A stretch of 64,000 bases of DNA from an uncultured Arenicella sp. (GCA_938048185.1 CALIVT010000029.1:1-64000); one strand, 5' to 3'; counted from the first letter of the stretch, positions 48,396-58,346 are shown. A program made the numbers and translations. Notes: generated from the letters alone by a model not told the origin.

Positions 48396-49559
48396 ATGAA
48401 CGTTCATGAGTATCAGGGTAAAGAAATCCTGAGGAAGTACGGAGTTACCACGCCTCGCGGTATCGCATGTTTCTCGGTCGACGAAGCCGTGGCCGCAGCC
48501 GCAGAACTAGGTGGTAGCGTCTGGGTTGTTAAGGCTCAAATTCACGCGGGTGGCCGAGGTAAAGGTGGTGGTGTAAAAGTGGCGACTAGCCCCGAGCAAC
48601 TCAGAGAATACGCTGATGCTATTCTTGGCATGCAATTGGTTACTCCCCAAACTGGCCCAGAAGGCAAAAAAGTAAATCGCTTATATATTGAAGAGGGCGC
48701 GGATATCGCCGACGAACTTTATATTGGTGCACTCGTTGACCGTGAAACTCAAAAAGTGGTGTTAATGTGCAGCTCAGAAGGCGGCATGGACATCGAAGAG
48801 GTCGCAGAGGCAACACCGGAGAAAATTCTAAAAATCTATGTCGACCCAACTGAAGGCTTAAACCGTGATGAGGCCAAAGACGTGTGCTCGAAAATTGGTA
48901 TTCCAGCGGTAGCAGTGGACGAGGGTGCTGACTTTCTTGAGGGGCTATATCAAGCCTTTGTTGGCTCTGACGCTTCTTTGGCCGAGATCAACCCACTGGT
49001 CGTGACCGGAGATAACCGCGTTATTGCCTTGGATGCCAAGTTCAACATTGATTCAAATGCACTTTATCGCCAGCCCGAGATTGTTGCGTTTAGAGACCTT
49101 ACCGAAGAAGATGCAAACGAGATTGAAGCTTCTAAGTGGGGTTTATCGTACATTTCTTTAGACGGCAACATTGGCTGTTTGGTAAATGGCGCCGGCTTGG
49201 CGATGGCCACTATGGACATCATTCAGCTTTATGGCGGCGAGCCTGCTAACTTCTTAGACGTTGGTGGTGGTGCTAATAAAGAGCAGGTCACCGAAGCGTT
49301 TAAAATTATGTTGGCTAACCCGAAAGTCGAAGGCATTTTGGTTAATATTTTCGGCGGTATTATGCAGTGCGATGTGATCGCGCAAGGCATTGTTGCTGCC
49401 GCACAAGAAGTTGGTTTGAGTGTGCCACTAGTGGTGCGTTTGGAAGGTACTAACGTTGAGAAGGGTCGTGCAATATTGGACGAGTCTGATGTAAAACTAC
49501 AAACGGCCACAACAATGGCCGACGCTGCAGAGAAAATTGCTGCTGCGGTCAAAGCATAA
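48396..49559 (+). CDS. sucC: Succinyl-CoA synthetase beta subunit (ADP/GDP-forming)
   Basis: A 387-residue TCA-cycle enzyme subunit. Starts [17 protein letters not shown]; the ATP-grasp domain has [38 protein letters not shown]; the CoA-ligase domain has [19 protein letters not shown] and [19 protein letters not shown]. The frame extends to 48336, but the conserved N-terminus fixes the start at 48396. Forms a complex with SucD and makes ATP (or GTP) from succinyl-CoA. The sucAB genes that often precede it are not here. Confidence 0.97.
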   Translation: MNVHEYQGKEILRKYGVTTPRGIACFSVDEAVAAAAELGGSVWVVKAQIHAGGRGKGGGVKVATSPEQLREYADAILGMQLVTPQTGPEGKKVNRLYIEEGADIADELYIGALVDRETQKVVLMCSSEGGMDIEEVAEATPEKILKIYVDPTEGLNRDEAKDVCSKIGIPAVAVDEGADFLEGLYQAFVGSDASLAEINPLVVTGDNRVIALDAKFNIDSNALYRQPEIVAFRDLTEEDANEIEASKWGLSYISLDGNIGCLVNGAGLAMATMDIIQLYGGEPANFLDVGGGANKEQVTEAFKIMLANPKVEGILVNIFGGIMQCDVIAQGIVAAAQEVGLSVPLVVRLEGTNVEKGRAILDESDVKLQTATTMADAAEKIAAAVKA

Positions 49560-49571
49560 GGGGCGCTCACT

Positions 49572-50462
49572 ATGTCGATTCTAATTAATAAAGACACGCG
49601 CATCGTGACTCAAGGTATCACCGGTAACACTGGTGAATTCCACACGACTCAATGTTTAGATTACGCCTTTGGTAAAGACTGTTTTGTCGCAGGCGTAACA
49701 CCCGGTAAAGAAGGGCAGTCGGTGCAAGGTGTACCTGTGTTAAACACGGTTGCACAAGCTAAAGAGCAACACGGTGTAAATGCGTCGGTGATCTATGTGC
49801 CACCGCGTTTTGCAGCCGCTGCAATCGACGAAGCTGTCGACGCTGAGCTTGATTTGGTTATCTGTATCACTGAAGGTATCCCGGTCGCAGATATGATTAA
49901 GACACGAGATCGTATGCGCAAAATGGGCAGTAAAACTGTTCTAGTTGGGCCTAACTGCCCTGGCGTAATCACTCCTGAAGAAGTCAAGATTGGCATCATG
50001 CCAGGCTATATCCACAAAAAGGGCGGCATCGGCGTGGTGTCACGCTCTGGCACCTTGACTTATGAAGCTGTGCACCAGCTCACACAATTGGGCATGGGTC
50101 AGTCTACCTGCGTTGGTATTGGTGGTGACCCGGTTAATGGTATGAAACACCTTGACGTGCTTAAGATGTTTAACGAAGACCCAGAAACTGAAGCCGTCGT
50201 TATGTGTGGCGAAATAGGTGGAACCGACGAAGAAGAATGCGCGGCTTGGATTAAGGAAAATATGACGAAACCAGTTGCCGGTTTTATCGCCGGTGTTACT
50301 GCACCTCCGGGAAAACGTATGGGCCACGCCGGTGCGATTATCTCAGGTGGTCAAGGCACGGCTCAGTCCAAGATTGATGCGTTGCGTGACGCGGGCGTGC
50401 ATGTAACGGTTAATCCATCTGAAATGGGCTCTACTTTAAAAGCCGCTATCGCGGCTGGCTGA
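49572..50462 (+). CDS. sucD: Succinyl-CoA synthetase alpha subunit
   Basis: A 296-residue subunit binding CoA and carrying the phospho-histidine. [78 protein letters not shown] and [14 protein letters not shown] (the active His) are all present. AGGGG precedes the ATG, and the gap to sucC is 12 bp. The unit ends at the terminator at 50551-50582. Confidence 0.98.
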   Translation: MSILINKDTRIVTQGITGNTGEFHTTQCLDYAFGKDCFVAGVTPGKEGQSVQGVPVLNTVAQAKEQHGVNASVIYVPPRFAAAAIDEAVDAELDLVICITEGIPVADMIKTRDRMRKMGSKTVLVGPNCPGVITPEEVKIGIMPGYIHKKGGIGVVSRSGTLTYEAVHQLTQLGMGQSTCVGIGGDPVNGMKHLDVLKMFNEDPETEAVVMCGEIGGTDEEECAAWIKENMTKPVAGFIAGVTAPPGKRMGHAGAIISGGQGTAQSKIDALRDAGVHVTVNPSEMGSTLKAAIAAG

Positions 50463-50522
50463 GCGTTCGAAAAGGTGTCTTTGTCGCGAACAGTCTGTTT
50501 TGATTTGTCCTTCGTGGCAATA

Positions 50523-50550
50523 GTGACATTTTTCATGCACTAGTTAAAAT
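50523..50550 (+). promoter_or_regulatory. Candidate promoter for the epimerase-like gene
   Basis: GTGACA (50523-50528), 16-bp spacer and TAAAAT (50545-50550) resemble a sigma-70 promoter. Transcription would begin near 50557, inside the left arm of the terminator hairpin, so transcripts from here would not form that terminator. Confidence 0.45.
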
Positions 50551-50582
50551 AGCCGAACTTGTTACCAAGTTCGGCTTTTTTT
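50551..50582 (+). terminator. sucCD terminator abutting the next start codon
   Basis: AGCCGAACTTG-TTAC-CAAGTTCGGCT is a perfect 11-bp stem followed by a T-run ending at 50582; the next gene's ATG is 50583-50585. Confidence 0.93.
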
Positions 50583-51428
50583 ATGAAAATCCTAGTCAGT
50601 GGTTCTAGCGGGCGCATCGGTTCTGCAATTGCGAAATCGCTCGCGGTAAGGCATTCGGTTGTTGGGGTTGATAGAGTGTCAGGCAGTGATACGACCCACG
50701 TTCTCGATTTATTGAGCGATGAGTTGGAACCGCTCTTAGACTCGGTTGATGCCATCATTCATTGCGCTGCGTTACACGCTCCGCATATTAGTCAACACTC
50801 TGAGCGCGCGTTCTGGGATGCCAATGTAGAGACCACACGCCGCCTCCTTAGTTTTAGCTCCCCAGCGACCGCTTTCATTTTAACCAGTACCACGTCCGTG
50901 TTTGGCGATGCGATGACTGGTTCATCACAAACGGTTTGGATTGAGGAAGGGGTTCGCCCTCAACCTCGAGATATTTACGACGTAACTAAGCTAGCCGCCG
51001 AAGACCTACTGCGCGAGTCTAGCAATAGTGGGCGGGCATCAACTGTGTTGCGTATTTCGCGTTGCTTCCCTGAACCTGAACCTTGTATGGCTGTATACCG
51101 AATGCATCGTGGTGTCGATGTTCGTGATGTGGTCCAGGCACATGAATTAGCCTTATTACGCACCGGGGGACTCGAGGCCTTCATTATCAGTGGGCCGACT
51201 AAATTTCAATATCAAGACATTCCGGCGTTAAGCCAAAATGCGTGGTTGTGTATCGAAGGTTACTACCCACAGGCCGCAGAGGTGTTTACTCGAAAAAAAT
51301 GGAAGAAACCAAATTTTATTGATCGTGTTTATTCGTCGGCGAAAGCTTATCGTGAATTAAATTACCGGCCACGTTATGGAATTGATGAGTTTCTTGACGG
51401 TAATTGTGATCCTAAACCCTTGCCCTAA
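50583..51428 (+). CDS. NAD-dependent epimerase/dehydratase (extended SDR) family protein
   Basis: A 281-residue Rossmann-fold protein. MKILVSGSSGRIGSAIAKSL has the Gly-rich NAD motif; VDAIIHCAALHAP is the usual NAD-ring strand, TSTTSVFGD is the substrate Ser/Thr strand, and YDVTKLAAEDLL carries the YxxxK catalytic pair. These enzymes act on nucleotide sugars or related substrates; specificity is not readable. The ATG sits directly after the terminator T-run with no room for a ribosome binding site; an in-frame TTG at 50559 lies inside the hairpin and is less likely. Translation may be leaderless-like. Confidence 0.85.
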   Translation: MKILVSGSSGRIGSAIAKSLAVRHSVVGVDRVSGSDTTHVLDLLSDELEPLLDSVDAIIHCAALHAPHISQHSERAFWDANVETTRRLLSFSSPATAFILTSTTSVFGDAMTGSSQTVWIEEGVRPQPRDIYDVTKLAAEDLLRESSNSGRASTVLRISRCFPEPEPCMAVYRMHRGVDVRDVVQAHELALLRTGGLEAFIISGPTKFQYQDIPALSQNAWLCIEGYYPQAAEVFTRKKWKKPNFIDRVYSSAKAYRELNYRPRYGIDEFLDGNCDPKPLP

Positions 51429-51467
51429 CGCTGTTTATTGACCCTAGTCCTTGTTTTAGTTAAGAAC

Positions 51468-53252
51468 TCAAACTCGATAACTGCTTTCTATATGTTCACG
51501 CGTAATCACGCCATAGATCCGTTGTTTTGATTCACCGTGAGCACCCCGAATAAACAGCACTGTGCACTCTTCAGATTGCATTTTTTCGTAGGCTTCTTGC
51601 AGGGTCGCGACAATCGTCGTGGCCGCCGTGTCTAAGCGCTTCGCCGGAATCCGAAGCAAGTCGAGGTCTTGTGAATCGACGTTTTTTTCGGCTTGATCAA
51701 GCTCGTTAAGGTGACGAGCAAGGTCTGTGGCAGGTAGTAAACTATTTCGTCGGTGATCGTCATCGCGAAGCAGTATCCATCGAGGTTCTTGCTTGAGTAT
51801 TTCGCGGGCATCTTGTCGCGAAATATAGCGTGGCTGCTGGATGATGTTGCGCTCCATAACGCTCGCCACCCCAATGCGCCGTAAGGCTTTTGATAGCGGA
51901 CTGTTGCGATGATCCAAACCGCGCGCCAGCATCAAGTGCTGATACATCGATGATTTGCCAAACACCACCCGAGTGACTAAGGACGCGCTGATCACTGCTG
52001 TCATTCCAGGTAAGATAATTGCCTGATTGGCCGTAAGCTCAAGTAGGTAAATTAAGGCCGCGAGGGGGGCTTGCAAGGTAGCGGCCATCATCGCCGCCAT
52101 CCCTAAGGCCGCATACAACGCCGTGCTGGCCATGTCTGGCGCCACGCTGCTGACGGCAGCTGCAAACGAGCCGCCTGCCGCCGCGCCGATAAATAAAGTT
52201 GGGCCAATTAAGCCCGCAGGTATACCCAGCCCAATCGCGGTCGCGGTGGCGATGGTCTTCGCCAACGTTAACAGCAATACCGTACCGAGGCCGATCTGCA
52301 TGATTAGGATATTATCTACCGTGTCATAGCCGGTGCCCATGACCTGCGGTAACGCGAATGCAATAAGGCCTGTAATCGCGCCGGCCAACACGGTACGAAC
52401 CCAAATGGCTTGGTTAGTAAACATCGTGCTGGTGAGTAGGGTCAGTTGAATAAAGCCCGCCGCTAAGCAACCAATTAGTGCGCCCATTATCGCAACAATG
52501 GGTATGTCGTAGACCGTATTGATGTCGAGTATCGGTACGGTAAACGCACTGTCATCGCCGAGCACCACACGGGTAAGTGTGGTGGCACTGACCGCGGATA
52601 AAATGACTGGCGTAAAGCCGATGACGGTGTAGTCCATGATGACCACCTCCATCGCGAAAATAACCCCAGCAAGTGGTGTATTGAATGCGGCAGCGATCGC
52701 GGCCGCAACGCCGCAGCCCACTAGGATACGCACACCGTTATTCGGCACGCGCAGTATTCGGCCCAGCGCACTGCCCGAGGTTGCTCCAAGATGCACACTG
52801 GGCCCTTCACGTCCGACCGAGTGCCCAGACAATAGACTGATACCTGCGGTGAAAAATTGCACCACTGCATTTTTCAGGGGCAGATAACCTTGGTGATAGT
52901 CGAGCCGTTCTAAGACATGAACAACGCCGACACTACGACTCTTCGGTTTTAGTAAATGCAGTATTAAACCGACGGCAAGCCCGCCGAGTACACAAAGCAA
53001 CAATCGCTCGATTCCACTAAGCGCCTCAAAGCCCTCTATATCGCCATTGGGCAACCAATGCTCTGCGGCAGTTTCCATGCTCAGGCGAAAAAGAATGATT
53101 ACGCCGCCCGCCACCAGACCACAAATGAGGCCCAGCGAAGCTAACAATGGTAAGCCTTCGAAGTTATTCGACATCCTTACTTGTTGCGCTTCGAAGAAAC
53201 GGCCGTAACCATTTCTTAGAAAACGAATAAACTTGGATTCAAATAGCTTCAA
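51468..53252 (-). CDS. ClC-family chloride channel/antiporter with C-terminal CBS domains
   Basis: A 594-residue membrane protein. The family signature GREGPSVHLGATSGSALGR is present, with LGIPAGLIGPTLFIGAAAGG and AALGMAAMMAATLQAPLAAL. In place of the usual GSGIP selectivity loop the sequence reads SRSVGVVHVLERLDY, so ion preference may differ from Cl-/H+ exchangers. The last 140 residues look like a CBS pair (SVMERNIIQQPRYISRQDA, RIYGVITREHIES) that may bind adenosine nucleotides. The first frame start is a TTG at 53252 without a ribosome binding site; ATG 53174 is an alternative. It is upstream of no gene on its strand except the mutase gene 16 bp before it, which suggests co-transcription. 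Confidence 0.92.
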   Translation of the reverse strand: MKLFESKFIRFLRNGYGRFFEAQQVRMSNNFEGLPLLASLGLICGLVAGGVIILFRLSMETAAEHWLPNGDIEGFEALSGIERLLLCVLGGLAVGLILHLLKPKSRSVGVVHVLERLDYHQGYLPLKNAVVQFFTAGISLLSGHSVGREGPSVHLGATSGSALGRILRVPNNGVRILVGCGVAAAIAAAFNTPLAGVIFAMEVVIMDYTVIGFTPVILSAVSATTLTRVVLGDDSAFTVPILDINTVYDIPIVAIMGALIGCLAAGFIQLTLLTSTMFTNQAIWVRTVLAGAITGLIAFALPQVMGTGYDTVDNILIMQIGLGTVLLLTLAKTIATATAIGLGIPAGLIGPTLFIGAAAGGSFAAAVSSVAPDMASTALYAALGMAAMMAATLQAPLAALIYLLELTANQAIILPGMTAVISASLVTRVVFGKSSMYQHLMLARGLDHRNSPLSKALRRIGVASVMERNIIQQPRYISRQDAREILKQEPRWILLRDDDHRRNSLLPATDLARHLNELDQAEKNVDSQDLDLLRIPAKRLDTAATTIVATLQEAYEKMQSEECTVLFIRGAHGESKQRIYGVITREHIESSYRV

Positions 53253-53268
53253 ATTAATACACAGTTTT

Positions 53269-54642
53269 CTAGAACGGTGTTGCGATTGTCTCGTCTACTT
53301 GACGGATAGCCGCTTTGAAGTCGTTCTGAATACGGCGAATCGCGTCTTCGCTGTCTGCCTCAAAGCGCAATACTAAAATGGGGGTTGTGTTGGAAGGGCG
53401 AATTAAGCCAAAACCGTCGGTGTAGTCCACCCGCAAGCCGTCAATTTTACTCACCGACGCATCTCTAAACTCGGCAACCGCTTTTAGTTTATCCATAAAC
53501 GCATAATGCTCACCTTCGGCAAAGTTCATTCGCAGCTCGGGTGTGTTGATACTGTCAGGTATCGCGTCGAAGATTGCCTGTGGTGATTGCTCTTTTTTAG
53601 ACAACAACTCCAGTAATCTTGCGCCAGCGTAAACGCCGTCATCGAAACCGAACCAGCGTTCTTTAAAAAAGATATGGCCGCTCATTTCACCAGCTAGAGC
53701 GGCGCCGGTTTCTTTTAGTTTCGCTTTGATAAAAGAATGACCTGTGCGCCACATGGTCGCCGTTCCGCCAGCCGCTTCGATTTCGCGTGCAAGGTTGCGC
53801 GAGCACTTAACGTCATAGATTATCTCAGCGCCAGGGTTGCGGCTCAAAACGTCTTGTGCGAAAAGAATCATTTGCCGGTCAGCCCAAACTACTTCGCCTT
53901 TCTTTGTCACGACACCTAAGCGATCACCATCGCCGTCGAATGCTAAACCCAGTTCAGCATCATGTTCTTTAACGGCCGCAATTACGTCGAGCAAGTTCTC
54001 TAACTGGCTGGGGTCTGGATGATGGTTCGGAAAGTTACCATCGACTTCGCTAAATAGCTCTATGACGTCGCAGCCTAATCGATTAAACACCTGCGGGGCA
54101 GTCGCACCAGCCACGCCGTTACCGCAGTCGATAACAATCTTCATTTTGCGCGCTGGTTTAACGTCGCTGACGATGCGTTCGATGTAATCGTCTATCACCT
54201 CTTCTTGCGTGTAACTGCCGGTGCCAGTGGAAAAATTTTCGTCAATAATACGCTGCTTTATTTCTTGAATACGTTCAGCCGAGAGCGTGACGCCGTTTAC
54301 CACCATCTTAAAGCCGTTGTAGTCGGGTGGATTGTGGCTGCCGGTTATCGCGATACAAGATGGTATGTCCTTAGAGTAGCTCGAGTAGTAGACCACCGGT
54401 GAAGGCGCTAGGCCTATGTCGATCACATCGACTCCCGCCGCGCGCAACCCACTGCTTAGAGCCTCTGCTAAGCGTGGACCGGATAAACGACCATCGCGGC
54501 CAATGACAATGCTATCACCACCCTCGGCGATAACCTCGCTGCCAACCGCTTGACCGATTTTAAAAGTGATGTCTTCGGTAAGCGTGTCGTCGACAACGCC
54601 GCGGATATCATAGGCCTTAAAGATCGCGTGAGGAAACGTCAT
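53269..54642 (-). CDS. Phosphomannomutase/phosphoglucomutase
   Basis: A 457-residue alpha-D-phosphohexomutase of the AlgC/ManB type. Active-site phosphoserine Ser102 in AITGSHNPPDYNGFK; metal loop FDGDGDRLGVV; sugar-binding GEMSGHIFFKERW; phosphate-binding RPSNTTPILVLRFEAD. N-terminus FKAYDIRGVVDDTL. Interconverts hexose 1- and 6-phosphates for lipopolysaccharide or exopolysaccharide precursors. The ClC gene follows after 16 bp. Whether it prefers mannose or glucose phosphate cannot be decided. Confidence 0.94.
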   Translation of the reverse strand: MTFPHAIFKAYDIRGVVDDTLTEDITFKIGQAVGSEVIAEGGDSIVIGRDGRLSGPRLAEALSSGLRAAGVDVIDIGLAPSPVVYYSSYSKDIPSCIAITGSHNPPDYNGFKMVVNGVTLSAERIQEIKQRIIDENFSTGTGSYTQEEVIDDYIERIVSDVKPARKMKIVIDCGNGVAGATAPQVFNRLGCDVIELFSEVDGNFPNHHPDPSQLENLLDVIAAVKEHDAELGLAFDGDGDRLGVVTKKGEVVWADRQMILFAQDVLSRNPGAEIIYDVKCSRNLAREIEAAGGTATMWRTGHSFIKAKLKETGAALAGEMSGHIFFKERWFGFDDGVYAGARLLELLSKKEQSPQAIFDAIPDSINTPELRMNFAEGEHYAFMDKLKAVAEFRDASVSKIDGLRVDYTDGFGLIRPSNTTPILVLRFEADSEDAIRRIQNDFKAAIRQVDETIATPF

Positions 54643-54702
54643 AGTATTACTAGGTTAGTTTAAAATGGTAGTTTAGCTTGGTCGAGTGTTCGTTTTGCAG
54701 TT

Positions 54703-55761
54703 TTAGACGCTGTCTAAAAAAAACTTAACTTCTTGCCAAGCAGTTTCGGCTGAGCCGTGGCCCATGTTAAATAGATGCCAGTCGTGCATTTGATCTTTCC
54801 ACACTTGCAACTTAACGTCCGAGCCGGCGGCGTTAGCGCGATTAGTGTAACGAATGCTTTCACCCAGTAGCATCTCGTTGCTGCTGGCTTGAATTAAGGT
54901 AGGGGGTAAGTCGCTCAGATCACCAAAAACAGGTGATGCTAGCTTGTTTGCCGGGTTCATGCGTAAGCTAAATAAGCCAATCCAAGCACGAAACGGCGCT
55001 GGAAATTTCGACAACAGACCCAGGCCTTCGCCCAACATCTTATCGGTGGCTTGGTTACTTTTAATCGTGGGTGACGACAGTGTCATATCAGTTGACGGGG
55101 AGAAGGCAACCACCACGTCTGGTCTGCGCGCAATATTTTCTTTGCTCCAACTCGAGAGCATCAACGCTAAGTTGCCCCCAGCTGAGTCACCTGACACGAG
55201 CAGAAACTCTAAGTCTTGTTTGCCGTCAGGTCCATATTCCAATAGCCAGTTATAAGCGACTTGGGCATCGGCAATACTTTTCATACGACCGTGCTCGGGA
55301 AGCATTCGGTAGTTAACTGAACACACGGCCGCGTTAGCCAATTTCGATAGCCGGTCGCTGAAGTTGCGGTGGCCTTTCGCGCTGCCAAATAAAAACGCAC
55401 CGCCGTGCAGAAATAGCACTCGGCGTTTGGTGCTAACACCCCGTGCTACGGCCCACTCAATACTCACACCATTCGCGCTGTCTGCGGTAAATACGGTATC
55501 AGTTTCAAGCTCTGACGATAAATTGTCGGCAAAGTCTCTTACGATTGCTATGCCTTTTTTCAGTGACCGCGATGCGCTCGTGGTCGCACGGACGCCATGA
55601 ACTATCTGAAGAAATTTTTCAGTGTATTTCTCGTCATCAGCGTGCTTGTCGAAGTGTTCACCTACAGGTGTGTCGAAACGGCTTAAATCTGGGCCGGATA
55701 AAACAAAGGTGGCAATTAGCCACCAAAGGATAACTAGACTTAAGATGGTGATTAACATCAT
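54703..55761 (-). CDS. Alpha/beta hydrolase, hormone-sensitive-lipase family, membrane-anchored
   Basis: A 352-residue protein with an N-terminal TM helix (about residues 3-21). The HSL-type oxyanion loop FLHGGAFLFGS (119-125) and nucleophile Ser193 in VSGDSAGGNLAL are clear, and the catalytic His lies in QMHDWHLFN. The acid residue normally found in a D/E-x-L-x-D loop reads SSNEMLLGES, with Gly where most members have Asp, so the neighbouring Glu may substitute or activity may be reduced. Hydrolyses short to medium acyl esters. It lies next to an AraC regulator and the thiolase/FadB genes, hinting at ester utilisation. Confidence 0.88.
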   Translation of the reverse strand: MMLITILSLVILWWLIATFVLSGPDLSRFDTPVGEHFDKHADDEKYTEKFLQIVHGVRATTSASRSLKKGIAIVRDFADNLSSELETDTVFTADSANGVSIEWAVARGVSTKRRVLFLHGGAFLFGSAKGHRNFSDRLSKLANAAVCSVNYRMLPEHGRMKSIADAQVAYNWLLEYGPDGKQDLEFLLVSGDSAGGNLALMLSSWSKENIARRPDVVVAFSPSTDMTLSSPTIKSNQATDKMLGEGLGLLSKFPAPFRAWIGLFSLRMNPANKLASPVFGDLSDLPPTLIQASSNEMLLGESIRYTNRANAAGSDVKLQVWKDQMHDWHLFNMGHGSAETAWQEVKFFLDSV

Positions 55762-55830
55762 GCTAACGTTTCATGTTTTTGTTCATATCAGCATTATACC
55801 TATAGCCTTGGTGTTTTGGGCGGCGATGCG

Positions 55831-56862
55831 TCAATGTTTGCCATGCCGGTAGGCAAGTGGTGTTGAGCCTGTCCAGCTTTTAAATGCTCGAATAAAAGCG
55901 CTTGGTTCAGAAAAACCGACCAGGCTTGCGATCTCTTCAATTTTATATTTGTTGTCAAATAATAGGTTGACTGCGATATCACGCCGGGTTTGCATCTTGA
56001 TTTCTTTAAACGATAGGTCTTGGGCCCCTAAGCGGCGGTGCAACACCTGTTGACTCATTTCAAAGTAGTTTGCGGCTTCTTTTAAGGTGGCTCGATAATT
56101 GCCTTGCTTTATATTGCGTTCCAACCATTGTCTTACTTGGTCGCTGATCACTCGATAGTTTTTCGGTTGATAGAGCAAAGACAGATTGGCCCCTGCTAGG
56201 TACTCGTCAAGTGTTTCTGGTGTTTGCACAATTCCTAGCGCGGCGTGACGTTGGTCAAACTCGATGCGAGCCTCGCTGTGTTCGTAGTTGATCGGCGCGC
56301 CATAAAATAGCGCACGATATTGATCGTTATACTCAGGTTCAGCGTGATTTAGAGCGACTAGATTGAGCGGAATAAATTGGCCGCCCAGCCAGCAGTGAAA
56401 ACGATGCACTGACGAGAGGATAGCTTCAACCAGATAATTATTCAGACTCGTTTGACCCTCAATGGGCGACAATATATACGCCATGGTGTCGTCGGTTTCT
56501 TCGACACGGTGCTCAAAGGTGTTGTTAAACAGATTCCAATAGTTCGCGCAGCGTTTTAGTGACCGGGCGACGTCACGCGCGCTAATGCAGCTACGACATT
56601 GCATGTTAAAGCTACCGACCGGTTGCGCTTTCGCACCCAAACCCAAAAATTCGTCATCCAGTGCTCGCATTACCTCTATCGTAAAAGCGGCAAACGCTTC
56701 GAGGCGCACACGGGTGCCTAATTTATCTAAACTTAGCCGCGAGATGCCATTGCGCAATAAAATAGTGTCGCATTCCAAGCCTTGTTTGCGCGCACCTTCA
56801 CGCAGCATTCGCGGAAAGGCAGAATCGATAGTGATCTCTTTCATTCGCGAATTAAAGCACAT
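55831..56862 (-). CDS. AraC-family regulator with arabinose-binding-like N-domain
   Basis: A 343-residue regulator. Residues about 20-210 match the N-terminal domain of OruR/ArgR-like and lipid-related AraC proteins (FAAFTIEVMRALDDEFLGLG, SFNMQCRSCISARDVARSLK, CANYWNLF). The C-terminal two helix-turn-helices are in ATLKEAANYFEMSQQVLHRR and IEEIASLVGFSEPSAFIRAF, ending KSWTGSTPLAYR. It is divergent from the thiolase gene (114 bp apart) and upstream of the hydrolase gene on its own strand, so it probably controls one or both. ATG 56844 is a possible alternative start; neither has a strong ribosome binding site. Confidence 0.92.
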   Translation of the reverse strand: MCFNSRMKEITIDSAFPRMLREGARKQGLECDTILLRNGISRLSLDKLGTRVRLEAFAAFTIEVMRALDDEFLGLGAKAQPVGSFNMQCRSCISARDVARSLKRCANYWNLFNNTFEHRVEETDDTMAYILSPIEGQTSLNNYLVEAILSSVHRFHCWLGGQFIPLNLVALNHAEPEYNDQYRALFYGAPINYEHSEARIEFDQRHAALGIVQTPETLDEYLAGANLSLLYQPKNYRVISDQVRQWLERNIKQGNYRATLKEAANYFEMSQQVLHRRLGAQDLSFKEIKMQTRRDIAVNLLFDNKYKIEEIASLVGFSEPSAFIRAFKSWTGSTPLAYRHGKH

Positions 56863-56916
56863 TTAGTTGTAATTTTTGATAAAAACCGTCTATTTAAATG
56901 CAGCTTCTGTCATTGT

Positions 56917-56945
56917 TTGACGACCTTTGCCCAGTAAACTATTTA
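56917..56945 (+). promoter_or_regulatory. Candidate sigma-70 promoter of the thiolase gene
   Basis: TTGACG (56917-56922), a 17-bp spacer and TATTTA (56940-56945), 32 bp before the ATG at 56977. Confidence 0.5.
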
Positions 56946-56976
56946 CTAATTTATTCGCTCAAGCCCAGAGGACATT

Positions 56977-58185
56977 ATGAGTAACACCGCATATATTTAT
57001 GACGCCGTGCGTACCCCGCGCAGCAAGGGTAAAAAAGAGGGTGCGTTGCACGAAGTCAAACCCGTTGATTTAGGTGCGGGCTTGCTACGTGCGCTGGCGC
57101 AGCGTTCTGACTTAGACACCGCCTACGTTGATGATGTAATTATGGGCTGTGTCTCGCCGATCGGCGAGCAAGGCAGTGATATTGCGAAAATGATCGTGCA
57201 AAACGCGGATTGGGACGAATCTGTCGCAGGCGTTCAACTCAATCGTTTTTGTGCCTCGGGCTTAGAGGCCATTAATACCGCGGCCGCCAAGGTAGCGTCG
57301 GGCTGGGACAATTTGATTGTGGCCGGCGGCATTGAATGCATGTCTCGAGTACCGATGGGCTCAGACGGCGGGCCGATGAGTGGCGACGCTGCGTTTGCAA
57401 CTAAAACTGGCTTTGTCCCACAAGGTATTGGCGCTGACACCATCGCTACGCTCGACGGGTATTCGCGAGAAGACGTCGACGCGTATGCATTAGAGTCGCA
57501 AAAGCGTGCGTCAATGGCACGTGACAGCGGTTGGTTTGATAGTGCAGTGATTCCCGTCCAAGATAAAAATGGGGTGACTATCCTTGAACGTGACGATTTC
57601 ATCAAACCCCAATCCACTATGGAAGGTCTAGCAGGCTTGCGCGCCTCGTTTGAGGAAATGGCAAAATACGGCTTCGACGATATCATTCTTAAAAAGTACA
57701 ACACCTTAGAGCGTGTTAACCATGTGCATACCCCAGGTAACTCATCGGGTATTGTCGACGGCGCAAGTGCGGTGTTGATTGGGTCTGAGCAAGCGGGTCA
57801 GGATTTAAGTATCAAGCCCCGTGCCAAAGTAAGCGCGACCGCGATCATCTCGAGTGATCCGATTATTATGTTGGCCGGGCCTGGGCCATCAGCCAAGAAG
57901 GCGTTGCGAGCTGCCGGCATGGTTAAAGACGATATTGATCTTTGGGAAATCAACGAAGCGTTTGCGTCAGTAGCGTTGCGCTATATGCGCGACTTAGATA
58001 TCGGTCACGACATTACCAATGTGGTTGGTGGCTCGATCGCAATGGGGCACCCACTAGGCGCTACCGGCGGTTGCATCATTGGGTCAATGTTAAATGAATT
58101 GGAACGCCGCGACTTAAGCACCGGCATGTTGTCGTTATGCGTCGGTGGTGGCATGGGCATCTCGTGCATTATCGAGCGCGTTTAG
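56977..58185 (+). CDS. Acetyl-CoA C-acyltransferase (thiolase)
   Basis: A 402-residue thiolase. The catalytic residues are visible: Cys92 in NRFCASGLEAIN (acyl-enzyme), His358 in GHPLGATGG and Cys388 in LSLCVGGGMG; NEAFASVALRYM carries the usual Asn-Glu-Ala-Phe. It cleaves 3-ketoacyl-CoA to acetyl-CoA and shortened acyl-CoA, or condenses acetyl-CoA. AGAGGA precedes the ATG. Followed by a FadB-type gene on the same strand (161 bp), the pair completes a beta-oxidation cycle except for the acyl-CoA dehydrogenase. Confidence 0.95.
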   Translation: MSNTAYIYDAVRTPRSKGKKEGALHEVKPVDLGAGLLRALAQRSDLDTAYVDDVIMGCVSPIGEQGSDIAKMIVQNADWDESVAGVQLNRFCASGLEAINTAAAKVASGWDNLIVAGGIECMSRVPMGSDGGPMSGDAAFATKTGFVPQGIGADTIATLDGYSREDVDAYALESQKRASMARDSGWFDSAVIPVQDKNGVTILERDDFIKPQSTMEGLAGLRASFEEMAKYGFDDIILKKYNTLERVNHVHTPGNSSGIVDGASAVLIGSEQAGQDLSIKPRAKVSATAIISSDPIIMLAGPGPSAKKALRAAGMVKDDIDLWEINEAFASVALRYMRDLDIGHDITNVVGGSIAMGHPLGATGGCIIGSMLNELERRDLSTGMLSLCVGGGMGISCIIERV

Positions 58186-58346
58186 CTTAGTTAACCCTAT
58201 TTAGTCGCATGCTTTTCGTAGTAAACAGGTGTTGAAAATGCAGTCAAGGAGCCTGGCTTATCGGCCTTGCGCGCGCCCGCGCCATTTTCAAGCGAATCTT
58301 ATTGCATGACGAGCAACCGAGCAGAATCAAAATTTTGGAGAAAGAA

